Shown: piece by piece, positions 42,453 to 53,015 of the stretch
Layout: each line of letters starts with the position of its first letter
Numbering within the stretch: position 1 is the stretch's first letter
Assembly: GCA_023376005.1 (NCBI GenBank)
Contig: CM042157.1
Location: 66,515,689-66,579,688, forward strand
Source: Doryteuthis pealeii
Lineage: Eukaryota > Mollusca > Cephalopoda > Myopsida > Loliginidae
Length of the DNA stretch: 64,000 nt
Direction: 5' to 3'
The notes under the pieces: model-generated
Told to the model about the DNA's origin: nothing
The model's database searches: none
What the model saw: the letters and a program-made list of their open reading frames with translations, nothing else
Program-made: the position numbers and the translations under genes

Positions 42453-42844
42453 TTTTTATAATGGATTCATAGAATCATCCTTTATATATGATCATATATA
42501 CTGAAAGTAGGTATTTACCCAAACCGTTTTCCACAGGTACGATGTAGCAAAAGATCACAAGTATGAGACATACAGTGAGGACTGAAATGTATATAGTAAA
42601 TATATTTTTATAAAACCATCTAATGCATTATGTTTCATAATACAGGAAAGGAAAAATATTTGGTAGATAAAAATGAAAAGATATACCCATTTTATCTTTT
42701 TTATTATTTTGACAATTCTATTTCATCATTAAATGTTATAAAAATACAAAACTAATGATTTAGTCATTAGGTAAGTAAAAATAAGATTAGTTTAAACATT
42801 ACTGAATAAGGTTCAACTACTACATTTAGTAAGATAACTCCATG

Positions 42845-43110
42845 GGTGGCAACCTGTAATACCTGAGGACAAAATTGTGTTGACTGAGTCATCTGTGACC
42901 TGGGTGACAAGTGGTCTTGTGACATGGGCTAGATGAGCAATCAGAGAGGCCCTATCCAATCATGTCAAGCCCTAGCAGCTATATGATTGTCCTGGCTGTA
43001 TTCTTCAAATTGTTCTTATGGCAAACACCCACCCCTTTTTCTCCCCTTTTGGCTGGGGTAGAATACATCGACTGCACCTCTGCAGAGGGGTAAAATACAC
43101 CAATGGGGCC
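42845..43110 (+). mobile_element. Family C, diverged subfamily
   Basis: GGGTGGCAACCTGTAATACC and AGAGGCCCTATCCAATCATG resemble the family middle. The spacing word TTCAAATTGTTCTTATGGCA is shared only with the copy at 43245-43475. A new family start, TTTTGGCTGGGGTAGAATAC, begins at about 43050. Confidence 0.6.
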
Positions 43111-43235
43111 ACAAAAGTGATATAATTTTTTCCAGCTTGCAGCAAATCAATATCTTTTTTTTTTTTTAATAATAGAACAAATTTTATAATTATTACAAGT
43201 TTTATAAAGGAAGTCTGGGTACCCTTTTAATAAGA
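43108..43235 (-). repeat. Repeat related to 55.35-55.93 kb duplication
   Basis: The minus strand reads GTACCCAGACTTCCTTTATA then AATAATTATAAAATTTG, then CCAGCTTGCA towards the end. This matches the inner part of the duplicated block at 55.4-55.85 kb. It appears inserted between family C pieces. Confidence 0.6.
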
Positions 43236-43244
43236 CCGTCTCTC

Positions 43245-43475
43245 CCCAATGGGGCTACCTACTGGATGTTGGTGGCAACCTGTGAAGCCTGTAGGTGGGA
43301 TCCTGGTGGCTAAGCAGTGATCATGACTTGCAATATTTCCCCTGTCTAACCCAAGTAAGGGCCAAAGTGATCAAAGAGGCCAAAAACTGATAAATTGGCT
43401 GGACATGTAAAGCCCTAGCAACTATATGATTGTCCCAACCATATTCTCCAAATTGGTCTTAAGGAAACACCCACC
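43245..43475 (+). mobile_element. Family C, diverged subfamily
   Basis: CCCCAATGGGGCTACCTACT, GTGGCTAAGCAGTGATCATG and CTCCAAATTGGTCTTAAGGA are the family middle in the diverged form. Both ends are missing. Confidence 0.65.
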
Positions 43476-43554
43476 CAGTATTTTCTTTTCTTTTCTTTTT
43501 TTTTATTCAAACCTTATTTGGGTCTTGATTGCAGTCTCCCATGTATAATATATA

Positions 43555-43660
43555 TATCTGTGGTTGAGAATGTTTTTCAAACCTTGGACTTCAGTCACAG
43601 GAGGCGCTGTAATTTCAGGGGCACAAAAACTATATTTATAGTCTCCCGAGACTGAAGTGT
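43555..43660 (+). pseudogene. LINE C-terminal finger fragment
   Basis: Translation gives ECFSNLGLQS and, after a frame change, SHRRRCN, the finger seen at 51.96-52.15 kb (ECFSNIGLQ). It ends with the shared GTCTCCCGAGACTGAA and then a (GT)n run at 43659-43682. Confidence 0.65.
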
Positions 43661-43904
43661 GTGTGTGTGTGTGTGTGTGTGGTATCCAAATATCTGGTTG
43701 TAAGGGATGATTCTATTTGGGATCTTCAAAACCTCACTGTATAACCATAGTGTATGCTCTTGTAGGTGCAAATATATAATTCATACAAGGATTTTTATAA
43801 ATCCCTAAAGAGAGATCAATGTATAATAATTAATAAATTAATTTAGATATAGAGCAATATTTAACTTTCACGGAAAGAAAAGCTTAACAATATATATATA
43901 CCAA

Positions 43905-44130
43905 GCGTGTTGGTAAATCCTCGCGGTGAGAAAAAACCCAGCAAATACTTTGATTGTAAAAATATACTACCAAACATCAACCGGGGAGAACAAAATTTTT
44001 GGAAAAAAGAAAAGACCAAGATAGTCGTACCAACAAAAAGTAATCTATTGGTACAGTATTTGGCCAAAAGAAAAAACAATTTATATGTATATGATATATA
44101 TATATATATATTTCATATAACCGCTAGGAG
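43905..44130 (+). repeat. Family I repeat, copy 1
   Basis: TGTTGGTAAATCC, GAAAAGACCAAGATAGTCGT and ATTGGTACAGTATTTGGCCA match 59925-60115. It ends at an AT run then CATATAACCGCTAGGAGAAT. An open frame across part of it is only partly kept between copies, so coding status is doubtful. Confidence 0.65.
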
Positions 44131-44182
44131 AATAAGCTAATAAGTAAAAAGTGCTCAATACCTAAGTAGAGCAAAAAATATT

Positions 44183-44189
<7 letters not shown>

Positions 44190-44222
<33 letters not shown>
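44190..44222. repeat. (AT)n microsatellite
   Basis: A TA run of about 33 bp follows family I. Confidence 0.95.
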
Positions 44223-44225
<3 letters not shown>

Positions 44226-44741
44226 GTTTAGCTTGATATCAGTTTCATTACAAAAATATTAGTTTCAATACAAAAATATTCTTTAACACATATGAAAGCT
44301 TTTATTTCATTCTTTTTTTTTTTTTTTTTTTTTTTTTTGTAAAAGCAAATATTAATGGACAATATGGTGGCGCCTATTGTTTATCTATTAAACGCAATGA
44401 TGTTCGAGTATTGTAAACCGTTTTTCTTATTAAAAGTTTGGAAAAGAAAAAGCATTCTTCGTTTTTTCTCTTCTTCTTCTTCTTCTTCTTCCAGATTACT
44501 GTGGGATATCAAGCATTAAGAAGAAGAGAGATAGTGGAACAATCAGGGCAAAGTTTTGATAGTATGCCAACTATACAATAGCTGGATATATAATGCCCAG
44601 GCTATTCTTGTAAGAAATATTTTCCACCTGAAAAACATTATAACTCTTTTCAGATTGTTAACCTAACTAGGAAGCATCAGCAGCAGCTGATTGTTGCTCA
44701 CTCAAGGGAGAATAATCTTTGTAATTTTTTAACTCAGCTCT

Positions 44742-46860
44742 GTAATGAAGGTGTCGAGAAATATCCATCAATAGTATCAAGTGAAGTGTGTGTGTGTGTG
44801 TGTGTGTGGGGTGGGTGGGGTGAGGTCACAGGAGCGTCTGTTAATCTATTCTTTTGCAATATAAATTTTACTAGCAGGACCTGTGGATATATCACAGTAT
44901 GATAATTTAATTGTTACAGGCGTTTGATATATTGGTACTAATGCAGAATAGCGCGCAAGAGATAATATCATTAGATTGTATAATGAAGGTATCCGTAATA
45001 AAGGCGTCGAGAAATATCAATCAATAGTATCAAGTGAAGTGTGTGTGTGGGGGGGGGGTCACAGGAGCATCTGTTAATCTATTCTTTTGCAATATAAATT
45101 TAACTAGCAGGACCTGTGGATATATCACAGTATGATAATTTAATTGTTACAGCGTTTGATATATTGGTACTAATGCAGAATAGCGCGCAAGAGATAATAT
45201 CATTAGATTGCATAATGAAGGTATCCGTAATAAAGGCGTCGAGAAATATCAATCAATAGTATCAAGTGAAGTGTGTGTGGGGGGGGGGTCACAGGAGCAT
45301 CTGTTAATCTATTCTTTTGCAATATAAATTTAACTAGCAGGACCTGTGGATATATCACAGTATGATAATTTAATTGTTACAACGTTTGATATTTTGGTAC
45401 TAATGCAGAATAGCGCGCAAGAGATAATATCATTAGATTGCATAATGAAGGTATCCGTAATAAAGGCGTCGAGAAATATCAATCAATAGTATCAAGTGGG
45501 GTGGGGTGAGGTCACAGGAGCGTCTGTTAATCTATTCTTTTGCAATATAAATTTAACTAGCAGGACCTGTGGATATATCACAGTATGATAATTTAATTGT
45601 TACAGCGTTTGATATATTGGTACTAATGCAGAATAGCACGCAAGAGATAATATCATTAGATTGCATAATGAAGGTATCCGTAATAAAGGTGTCGAGAAAT
45701 ATCCATCAATAGTATCAAGTGAAGTGTGTGTGTGTATGGGGGGGGGGTCACAGGAGCGTCTGTTAATCTATTCTTTTGCAATATAAATTTTACTAGCAGG
45801 ACCTGTGGATATATCACAGTATGATAATTTAATTGTTACAGCGTTTGATATATTGGTACTAATGCAGAATAGCGCGCAAGAGATAATATCATTAGATTGC
45901 ATAATGAAGGTATCCGTAATAAAGGCGTCGAGAAATATCAATCAATAGTATCAAGTGAAGTGTGTGTGGGGTGGGGTGAGGTCACAGGAGCGTCTGTTAA
46001 TCTATTCTTTTGCAATATAAATTTTACTAGCAGGACCTGTGGATATATCACAGTATGATAATTTAATTGTTACAGCGTTTGATATATTGGTACTAATGCA
46101 GAATAGCGCGCAAGAGATAATATCATTAGATTGCATAATGAAGGTATCCATAATAAAGGTGTCGAGAAATATCAATCAATAGTATCAAGTGGGGTGGGGT
46201 GAGGTCACAGGAGCGTCTGTTAATCTATTCTTTTGCAATATAAATTTTACTAGCAGGACCTGTGGATATATCACAGTATGATAATTTAATTGTTACAACG
46301 TTTGATATATTGGTACTAATGCAGAATAGCGCGCAAGAGATAATATCATTAGATTGCATAATGAAGGTATCCGTAATAAAGGCGTCGAGAAATATTAATC
46401 AATAGTATCAAGCAGTGATGCTGATAGCTTTTTGGTTATAGTGCGTCCTGGTATGGAAAATTTATGGGTCCCAACTAAAGCCGTCTAACTCCTACCTTGT
46501 AACCTATCCTTTGTAGTGCATTTCTAAGAAACTATTGAAATGTATTTACAGTTAACTTGAAATGGCGAGGGAAGAAAAAAGAAAAACACTGGGATGCATT
46601 GATATGATTTTACTGCATCCTTTTAGATTTTTGTGCATCAGGGATGCAGAACGTGTACCTATCGTCATCTCTGATCAAGTGAATTGTGTGTGGGGGTCAC
46701 AGGAGCTTCTGTTAATCTATTCTTTTGCAATATGAATTTTACAAGCAGGACCTGTGGATATATCACAGTATGATAATTTAATTATTACAGTGTTTGATAT
46801 GTTGGTACTAATGCAGAATAGCGCGCAAGAGATAATATCATTAGATTATGTATAAAAAGC
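44742..46860 (+). repeat. Satellite, about 230-bp unit, 8 to 9 units
   Basis: The word GCGCGCAAGAGATAAT (one copy GCACGC) starts at about 44951, 45183, 45413, 45636, 45872, 46106, 46329 and 46821, giving periods of 223-236 bp. Length changes come mainly from a variable GTGTGT and GGGG tract in each unit. The gap before the last unit is a hAT-like MITE insertion (46413-46673). Units share ACCTGTGGATATATCACAGT and CTGTTAATCTATTCTTTTGC. Confidence 0.97.
46413..46673. mobile_element. hAT-like MITE, copy 3, inside the satellite
   Basis: It begins CAGTGATGCTGATAGC and ends ATCGTCATCTCTG. ATCAAG is present directly on both sides, and removing one copy plus the element restores the satellite word TATCAAGTGAA. 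It is about 80 bp shorter than other copies because of an internal deletion after GTCCTGG. Confidence 0.9.
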
Positions 46861-46979
46861 ATTAAATTTCATGAATGTACCCAAAACTTTTGAGACATTA
46901 GGGTTAAGCTAATTCGGGTGTTTGCATAATCTAATGCTATTTATACGTAAAATGCGATTCTAATGGCATTTTCTTGCAC

Positions 46980-47440
46980 AGTATTCTGCATTTGTAGCAA
47001 TATGTTTACTTAAGAGCTATTGCAGATAGTTCAATATGTAAAAAGTATAATAATCTTGATCTAACTCTCTCTCGCTCTTTTTTTAATTTAAAAAAAAAAT
47101 TTTTTTTTTTTTTTTTTTTTTATATCTTTCTTTTCATTATGTTCAATTGAAACAGATTAGTGTTATCACTTCCACATGCTCTATTTTCTCCCTCCTCTTT
47201 ATTTCTATATTTTTTCTGTGTAGCATGTCCTTTTTCCCCTTTTCATAAAAATGGAATGGTCCATTATTTAGCTGAGGAGACGACGCTCCTAAGAAACAAG
47301 AATTCGGCGGATAAGCAACACCAGATAATCAGGATTTACATTTTTGCATTTCATCTTGGACAATTTGGATGGTCTCATTTTTAACCAGAGGGTGTTGCAA
47401 GATGTTAACGGTTGTACAATTAAGGAACACGAGTATTAAT
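46980..47440 (+). repeat. Family M repeat, copy 1
   Basis: TTTACTTAAGAGCTATTGCA, CAATTGAAACAGATTAG, TTTCTGTGTAGCATGTCCTT and AACCAGAGGGTGTTGCAAGA match the reverse complement of 52190-52610. It follows the satellite directly. A 74-codon frame is present but disrupted in the other copy. Confidence 0.8.
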
Positions 47441-47448
47441 ATATAGAT

Positions 47449-47525
47449 AGTGTGTGTGTGTGGGGGGGGGGTCACAGGAGCATCTGGTAAACTATTCTTT
47501 TACAATATAAATTTTATTAGCTTTT
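47449..47525 (+). repeat. Satellite unit fragment
   Basis: GTGTGTGTGTGGGGGGGG, TCACAGGAGCATCTGGTAAA and CTATTCTTTTACAATATAAA are one third of a satellite unit on the far side of family M. Confidence 0.8.
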
Positions 47526-47564
47526 ATGCTTCCTGCAGTTCTCTTTTTGCACAGATGAGTTAGC

Positions 47565-47665
47565 ACATTTGTCTTATCTGATGCTAATATTCGGACAAGA
47601 ATGGGAGAACTTGTATCGGTGCTACTGTATGGCTACACAGGAATGCTGTGTGCAATCTGAAACAA
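47565..47665 (+). pseudogene. LINE fragment, left of a family C insertion
   Basis: GTATCGGTGCTACTGTATGG translates as VSVLLYG-like residues and GAATGCTGTGTGCAATCTGA as MLCAI. These match the order VSVLLYGCTTWTL then RML..LNKSW of other copies. The family C element interrupts it at AATCATGGAAA. Confidence 0.6.
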
Positions 47666-47679
47666 ATCATGGAAAATGT

Positions 47680-47948
47680 CCTGGGAATGACTTTAAACTC
47701 TATCTGATGGTGAGGTTCCAGTTTGGAGGTTTGGGAAATGTGGAGCACCCCTTCATCACCATTGCTCCCTGGTCAACTCTGACCCGGAGTGGTGGTACCT
47801 GTTGGGGTCCCATCTATGGGTTAAATAGAAAAATGTATTTATAAAAAAATTGTATTATCCATTTAAGAACTGATTTATTTCAAAACTCTATCGGCATTAA
47901 ATGACCCACTGAGGTTGATATGCCGTAAAACAAAACAAACAAACAAAC
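47680..47948 (+). mobile_element. Family C, 5'-truncated, with target duplication
   Basis: It starts at GTCCTGGGAATGACTTTAAA, well inside the family, and ends TTGATATGCCGTAAAAC with an (AAAC)n tail. AAATCATGGAAA lies on both sides (near 47668 and 47950), so the host LINE codons were duplicated on insertion. Confidence 0.88.
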
Positions 47949-47949
47949 A

Positions 47950-48262
47950 AATCATGGAAACAACACCCCGAGGAAGCAACTGTATGGCCACTTGCCACCC
48001 ATAATACAGACCATCCGAGTAAGATGAACAAGACATGCTGGCCACTGCTGGAGAAGCAAGGACGAACTTATAAGCGATTACCTCCTATGGAAATCAGCAT
48101 AAGGGCACACCAGTGTGGGCCACCCAGCAAAGACCTACATTGACCAGCTCTATGCGGATACTGGATACTGCGCAGAGGACCACCAGAGGGCAATAAATGA
48201 TACGGAAGGTTGGTGAGAAATTGTCATGGATATCCATGCGACGATCACGACATGATGATTAA
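47950..48262 (+). pseudogene. LINE ORF2 C-terminal remnant
   Basis: The translation gives RKQLYGHLPPIIQTIRV, TRHAGHCWRSKDELISD and GHTSVGHPAKTYIDQLYADT with stops between. This is the best-kept C-terminal part of the main LINE family here. It ends near CGACATGATGATT. Confidence 0.8.
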
Positions 48263-48309
48263 AAAGAATCTCTTTATTTACTCTAAATTCAGTTTAACCA
48301 TTTAAATTC

Positions 48310-48515
48310 ACCTAGGAATCACAAGGTTCCAGGTTCAATACTGGTCCTCACCAATTCAGCACATGAATAGCACAGCTTAGGTAATCTGATCTGTGCAGTA
48401 AAATAACATCTGGGAGCAGACGGTAGGTGTGGCTTGGCAAAACCAATCTCCCTTGTCTAGTGCTAGCAAAAAGAGGATAGACTCCCTCTCTGTTTAGCTG
48501 ATACCGACACTAGTG
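48310..48515 (+). mobile_element. SINE1, older subfamily, head partly missing
   Basis: It begins in the head at CCTAGGAATCACAAGGTTCC, with B box GGTTCAATACTGG. It carries the extra GCTTAGGTAATCTGATCT and ends ACTCCCTCTCTGTTTAGCTG. It lacks the A box. Confidence 0.75.
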
Positions 48516-48519
48516 TTAA

Positions 48520-49200
48520 AGATATAATTAGCTGTTAAATTTTTTTCAGCATTTCATGTTGAAAAGTAGATCCACTGATTATTTTTCCGCGCTTTCTTTC
48601 TCTGGAATAAGAGTAATGCTTTAATTTGTTCTGGCTTCCCATGTGTGTAAAATAAAGCAATAGCCAGGAGCAACTTTATATTGTAAATAGTTTTGAATAC
48701 AATTTTAATTATAGTGTTATATTCAGATTTTGAAAATAATATATCGGAAAAACAAAAAGATATCGAAAAGCAAAAAGATACTTTTTTAATCAATTTTTAT
48801 TGCAAATTCTTAAGATTGATTTTCTTATGTGATAAAAGTAGTGCCAATATTCAGTGAATATATTATGTATGTGTAGAAATAGCCTATTCTGATAGGTTGA
48901 GTCATCTGTCTGTATTGATTTCCTTCGAGTTGACCATGCATTCACATGAATGCTCAAAAAAAAAGAAATATTGTTCATTGACTGATTAGTTTTGCAGGAT
49001 TGTGGTATAAAATAATGTGCACTTGCAATTTTTTTTTTTTTTTTTTAAATGAAGATATTGCTTTATAAAATATATCGTGTTGGAAGTTTATTTTTGGCAA
49101 TAGATGCAAATCATCTTTGTTTTTGGGGGGTTTTGGGGGGGGTTCTATCTTATTTATTTATTCATTTTTTAGATTTTTTTTTTTTTTCAGGTAAAAAAAA
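48520..49200. other. AT-rich stretch, no gene seen
   Basis: Frames of 60-80 codons on both strands lack recognisable domains and are rich in AT-encoded residues. T runs are at 49028-49047 and G runs near 49120-49142. Confidence 0.5.
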
Positions 49201-49205
49201 AAAAA

Positions 49206-49836
49206 TCAATGACTATTTTAAAACAAAGTTTATTTTAAAACAAAACTTATTTCACAAGATTTTTAAAAATACGTATATTCATTTAATCAAGTAGTTTTTA
49301 CTTATCTACAGAAAAGTAGATTTAGCAGAAATATATATATATATATATATATATGTAGGTAGTTGGCTGTTTGATAGGACTAAGCTCATGTATTGAGCTC
49401 TGGTCAAAATAAATTTATAATACCCAAATTATAAATAATAATAGCTATCATAAATCTATTTCGACCATAACTCAATAAATGAGCTTAGTCTCACCAGACA
49501 GATAACTAATGTGTGTATATATATATATATATATATATTCCAAAATCCGGAGAATAAATCTTCCTTACGACATAGAAGTATTTTTTTTTAGTGTCGTAGT
49601 TTGCAGAGCTCAATATGTGCTCTTATTGTTAGTCACAGCAAAAATATAAGACACTTGGTCTAGGCTTCTTGAAATGGGCTATAAATCAAAAAATCTAAAT
49701 CTTCTGTTATATATATATATATATTCTGCTAGATCTACTTTTCTGTAGATAAGTAAAAACAACTTGATGAAATAAATATATACTTTTTTAAAATCTTGTT
49801 GAAATAACCTTTTATTGTTTGAAAATAGTCATTGAA
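49206..49836. repeat. Nested inverted repeats
   Basis: The outer arms, 49206-49333 and 49722-49836, are inverse copies that share CTTATCTACAGAAAAGTAGA near their inner ends and AATGACTATTTT at their outer ends. Inside, 49355-49515 forms a second inverted repeat with ACTAAGCTCATGTATTGAGC and its inverse. AT runs sit at the arm-spacer borders. Confidence 0.85.
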
Positions 49837-50094
49837 TATATTGTCTTTAGGTGATGCTGTGAAGCCTCTAGTGAATTTCATTCTATGATATTTATGCATA
49901 AAGCATAGATAGCGATCAGAAGTAATTTACAACCACTTTCTTGTGCATATATTATATACACAATAAAGTGGTTATTTACATATTGATTTACATACTAGTT
50001 ATATGCACAAGAAAGTGGTGGTTATTTGCATATTAATTTACATTTTAATTGAGGGCTTAGCAAGTATTATATATGCACACACACACACACACAA

Positions 50095-50222
50095 GGTGTG
50101 TCATAAAAGTATTGAGATTGAAGCTGTATTTACCAAGATAGAAATGAACAATGAATGGAACTTTTTCATAATACAAGGTGTGCCATAAAGTACAACAAAT
50201 CTCAATACTTTTTTGACACACC
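50095..50222. mobile_element. Family E MITE in CA/TG microsatellite
   Basis: The ends AAGGTGTGTCATAAAAGTAT and ATACTTTTTTGACACACCT are inverted. The interior GAAGCTGTATTTACCAAGAT matches the 37.8-kb copy. The left flank is (CA)n and the right flank (TG)n, so the symmetry extends beyond the element. Confidence 0.8.
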
Positions 50223-50273
<51 letters not shown>

Positions 50274-50332
50274 TGGGGTAGAAAGCTCTTAAAGTAATTT
50301 TTGACAAATGAAAGAGAGCCCCCTTCATTTGA

Positions 50333-50530
50333 ATTCAATTTTCCTTCTCCTAGACTGGTTGCCTAACCAAGTTAAAGAGCCCAGTCTGCCCTACTATCTA
50401 CCCTTAGCTGGAGGTAGAATAGTTGGATTCATACTTTTCCCAAGGGTATTAGCAAAATGTGAAATGCAAACACACATCCAGGATTTGAACTAGTCTCGCC
50501 ATTTCTTACAAGTAACCATTATACCAGATT
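50333..50530 (-). mobile_element. SINE2, most complete head
   Basis: On the minus strand it begins GGTATAATGGTTACTTGTAA, then GACTAGTTCAAATCCTGGAT, the A- and B-box-like regions. The body CCCTTGGGAAAAGTATGAAT and GTTAGGCAACCAGTCTAGGA follows. Confidence 0.75.
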
Positions 50531-50701
50531 TGTGGAATTGTTAATCGTAAATGGAATCTGGGTTTTAATTTAATTTTCAATAATAAATAACAATTAATCA
50601 TTATTTTGTGGTTGTTTCTTTTAATTGTTTCAATTATTTTAAAACTTAAGAAAATTGAGGTAACATTTAGTTGAATTATGCCATTATTTCCATAATGACA
50701 T

Positions 50702-51270
50702 CTGCCCTGTCGGCTGGGGTATTAGAATGCACCGACTGCACCTCTGCAGAGGGTAAGACTCCCCCAATGCGGCCACCTGTGATGATGCTTAAGGATAAAA
50801 CCCAGGTGGATGAGCAGTCCATGACTTGCAATACTCCACTTTGGTCTTTCTTGGGCTAGACTGGCAGTCGGAGAGGCCCCCTCCATCAATCAGCTGGTCA
50901 CGTCAATCCCTAGCACCTATATGATTTTCCCAACCCTATTGTCCTTATGGCAAGCCCCAACTCTTTTTATCATATGGGTGCTAGAAGGTGGTGGCTGAAG
51001 GTCTACGTGTCCTAGGAATGACTTTAAACTCTCTGATGGTGAGATACCAGGTTTGGTGAACGTGGAGCACCCCTTCATCACCATTTCTCCCTGGTCCACT
51101 CTGACCCGGAGTGGTAGTACCTGTAAGGGTCCCATCTATGGGTTAAATAGAAAAATGTATTTATAAAAAAATTGTATTATCCATTAAGAATTGATTTATT
51201 TCAAAACTTTATCGGCATTAAATGACCCACTGAGGTTGATATGCCACAAAACAAACCAAACAATAATGAC
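50702..51270 (+). mobile_element. Family C, near full length
   Basis: It runs from GCCCTGTCGGCTGGGGTATT to TTGATATGCCACAAAACAAA. It is close in sequence to the 3' part of the 47.68-kb copy (GACTTTAAACTCTCTGATGG), which suggests the same recent subfamily. Confidence 0.85.
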
Positions 51271-51279
51271 ATGGTCAAA

Positions 51280-51920
51280 TTTGTGACTCATCATGATTTA
51301 TAGAGTTGTCTATTGAAATCAAACTTCTATTATTTGTTTGCAACACTTAACTCCTTAAAATAGGGACCTGAGATTCATGTCTGAAGAATAAAACTTTTCA
51401 ATTTTTATTGTTTAATTCTTCAACCCCTCAGAAGTTGACTTTGCAGATTACTTATGTTCAATGACAAGCTATGACATTGTATTTGCAAATATGACATTTG
51501 CAAGATGTTCTCTCCTGTCACATAAAATAAACACACCATAAATGCTGTCATTTTGGAGGCTCAAACTTCTGTCAACTGGTGCGTAGAGATTATTTGGTTT
51601 TAATTAAGGGTTATAAAAAAATATATAGTCATGCGTAAAAAAGTCCAGTGAACCTGAAAAACCACAAATCGAGGTTAAATGAAGGGTGGGTAAAAAAAAG
51701 TGGGGATTATTCCCCTAAAGTCAGTTTTTAGTCTTTAATGGTAATTTAGTCATAGAATTCATGACTAAGGTTTAAGTTTGATTATTAAACTTTCGAATGA
51801 ATTGTCAACTAATGAATGAATATATTTGTTAACAATTTGGTAAAATACGAAAGAAATGGTTATATAAACTATACATGTGTCGGATAATACTTTTTGGAGA
51901 TAAATCGGTATAGCTTATAT
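51280..51920. other. No gene or repeat recognised
   Basis: It is AT-rich with no frame of interest. The word ACTTTTCAATTTTTATTG and similar low-complexity stretches occur. Confidence 0.5.
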
Positions 51921-51924
51921 ATAT

Positions 51925-52148
51925 AAGCTGCCTAGCGGCAGGCTCTCTGTAAAAGACTATTCATGTCTGAGGTCACCCTGGCACAACACCATGAAGCTAG
52001 GAGGTCCAGAAGAAAGCAGCGGCAACAAGACACCGGCACATCAACATCTTCAGGGACAGCCTTCACATGCAACATATGTGGTCGAGAATGTTTTTCTAAC
52101 ATTGGACTTCAGGGGTACAAAAACTATTTTATAGTCTTCCGAGACTGA
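51925..52148 (+). pseudogene. LINE C-terminal finger fragment
   Basis: A 61-codon frame from 51963 reads a basic run, RRSRRKQRQQD, then FTCNICGRECFSNIGLQGYK. The usual H of SH before the last Cys is replaced, so the finger is broken. It is the same LINE tail as 43.56 kb, ending in GTCTTCCGAGACTGAAATG. Confidence 0.7.
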
Positions 52149-52189
52149 AATGCCAATAATATATATATCTCGAAATATGCACTTTTTAA

Positions 52190-52610
52190 AACTGAAATTA
52201 AGAACTATTTTAATTATCAATAATCGTGTTCCTTAATTATACGACCATTATCATCTTGCAACACCCTCTGGTTAAAACTGAGACCGTCCATGATGTGAAA
52301 TGCAAACATGTAAATCCTGTGTTGCTTATCTGCCAATTTCTTATGAGTGTCGTCACTTCAGCTAAATGGATCATTCCATATTTATTAGAAAGAAAGGGAA
52401 GAAAAAGGACATGCTACACAGAAAAAATATAAGAAAGAAAAAAAGAGATGGGGAAACATAGAGGAGTAAGTGCATGGAAGGGATAACTCTAATCTGTTTC
52501 AATTGAAATTATGAAAAGAAAGAAAAAAAATGAGTTGAATCAAAATTATTATACTTTTTACATATTAAACTATTTAGCAATAGCTCTTAAGTAAATATAT
52601 CAAATTTTGT
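52190..52610 (-). repeat. Family M repeat, copy 2 (inverted)
   Basis: It is the reverse complement match of 46980-47440 over most of its length, including AAGGACATGCTACACAGAAA and TCTTGCAACACCCTCTGGTT. It is followed at 52615-52665 by one short piece of the satellite unit (TATCCACAGGTCCTG). Confidence 0.8.
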
Positions 52611-52869
52611 AATAATTAAATTATCATACTGCAGTATATCCACAGGTCCTGATAGTTTTAATTACTCTTTCTAATTCTATCTAATTTTAGGTACATTTGT
52701 TTATAAAAAAAAATCTTCATTAATTTTTCTTGTTTACAACAATTTTATTCTGTGAATGGTGTACTGGCTTACCAGAAAAAATTACCCTTAAAAAATCTGA
52801 CTTTTAAAATTCAGCATTTAAAGGGAAACTGGCAATTACTTTTTTTTCTTCTCACTATTCTGTTTTGCT

Positions 52870-53015
52870 GACTTTATTTATTTACTTTTATTTTTCTTTC
52901 ATTGATTTTTCCTTCTCTTCTTTCTTTAAATTTTCCTTCTCTTTTCTTTTCTCTTTCTTTAAATTTTTCTTCTCTCTTTTTTCTTTTCTCTTTCTTTAAC
53001 TTTTTGTAATAAGAA
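52870..53015 (+). repeat. CT-rich minisatellite
   Basis: Units around CTTTCTTTAAATTTTTCTTC and TCTCTTTTCTTTTC occur several times. The minus-strand KKREEKFKEREK frame is a translation artefact of this tract. Confidence 0.9.

Larger units (their letters stand above)
41325..42538 (+). repeat. Segmental duplication holding filled and empty Helitron sites
   Basis: The left unit 41325-41656 includes ATAATAATGCCCTACAAGAA and TTTAGAATGATTTTATTTTT. It is repeated at 41738-41826 plus 42453-42538. The second unit has lost part of the middle and carries a Helitron-B at the ATTTTA/TTTTT point. A family C fragment separates the units. Confidence 0.85.

Noticed and set aside
51963..52145. Cellular zinc-finger gene
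   Set aside because: It has a single broken finger after a basic run, the same arrangement as the LINE tails here, and no further finger or exon context.
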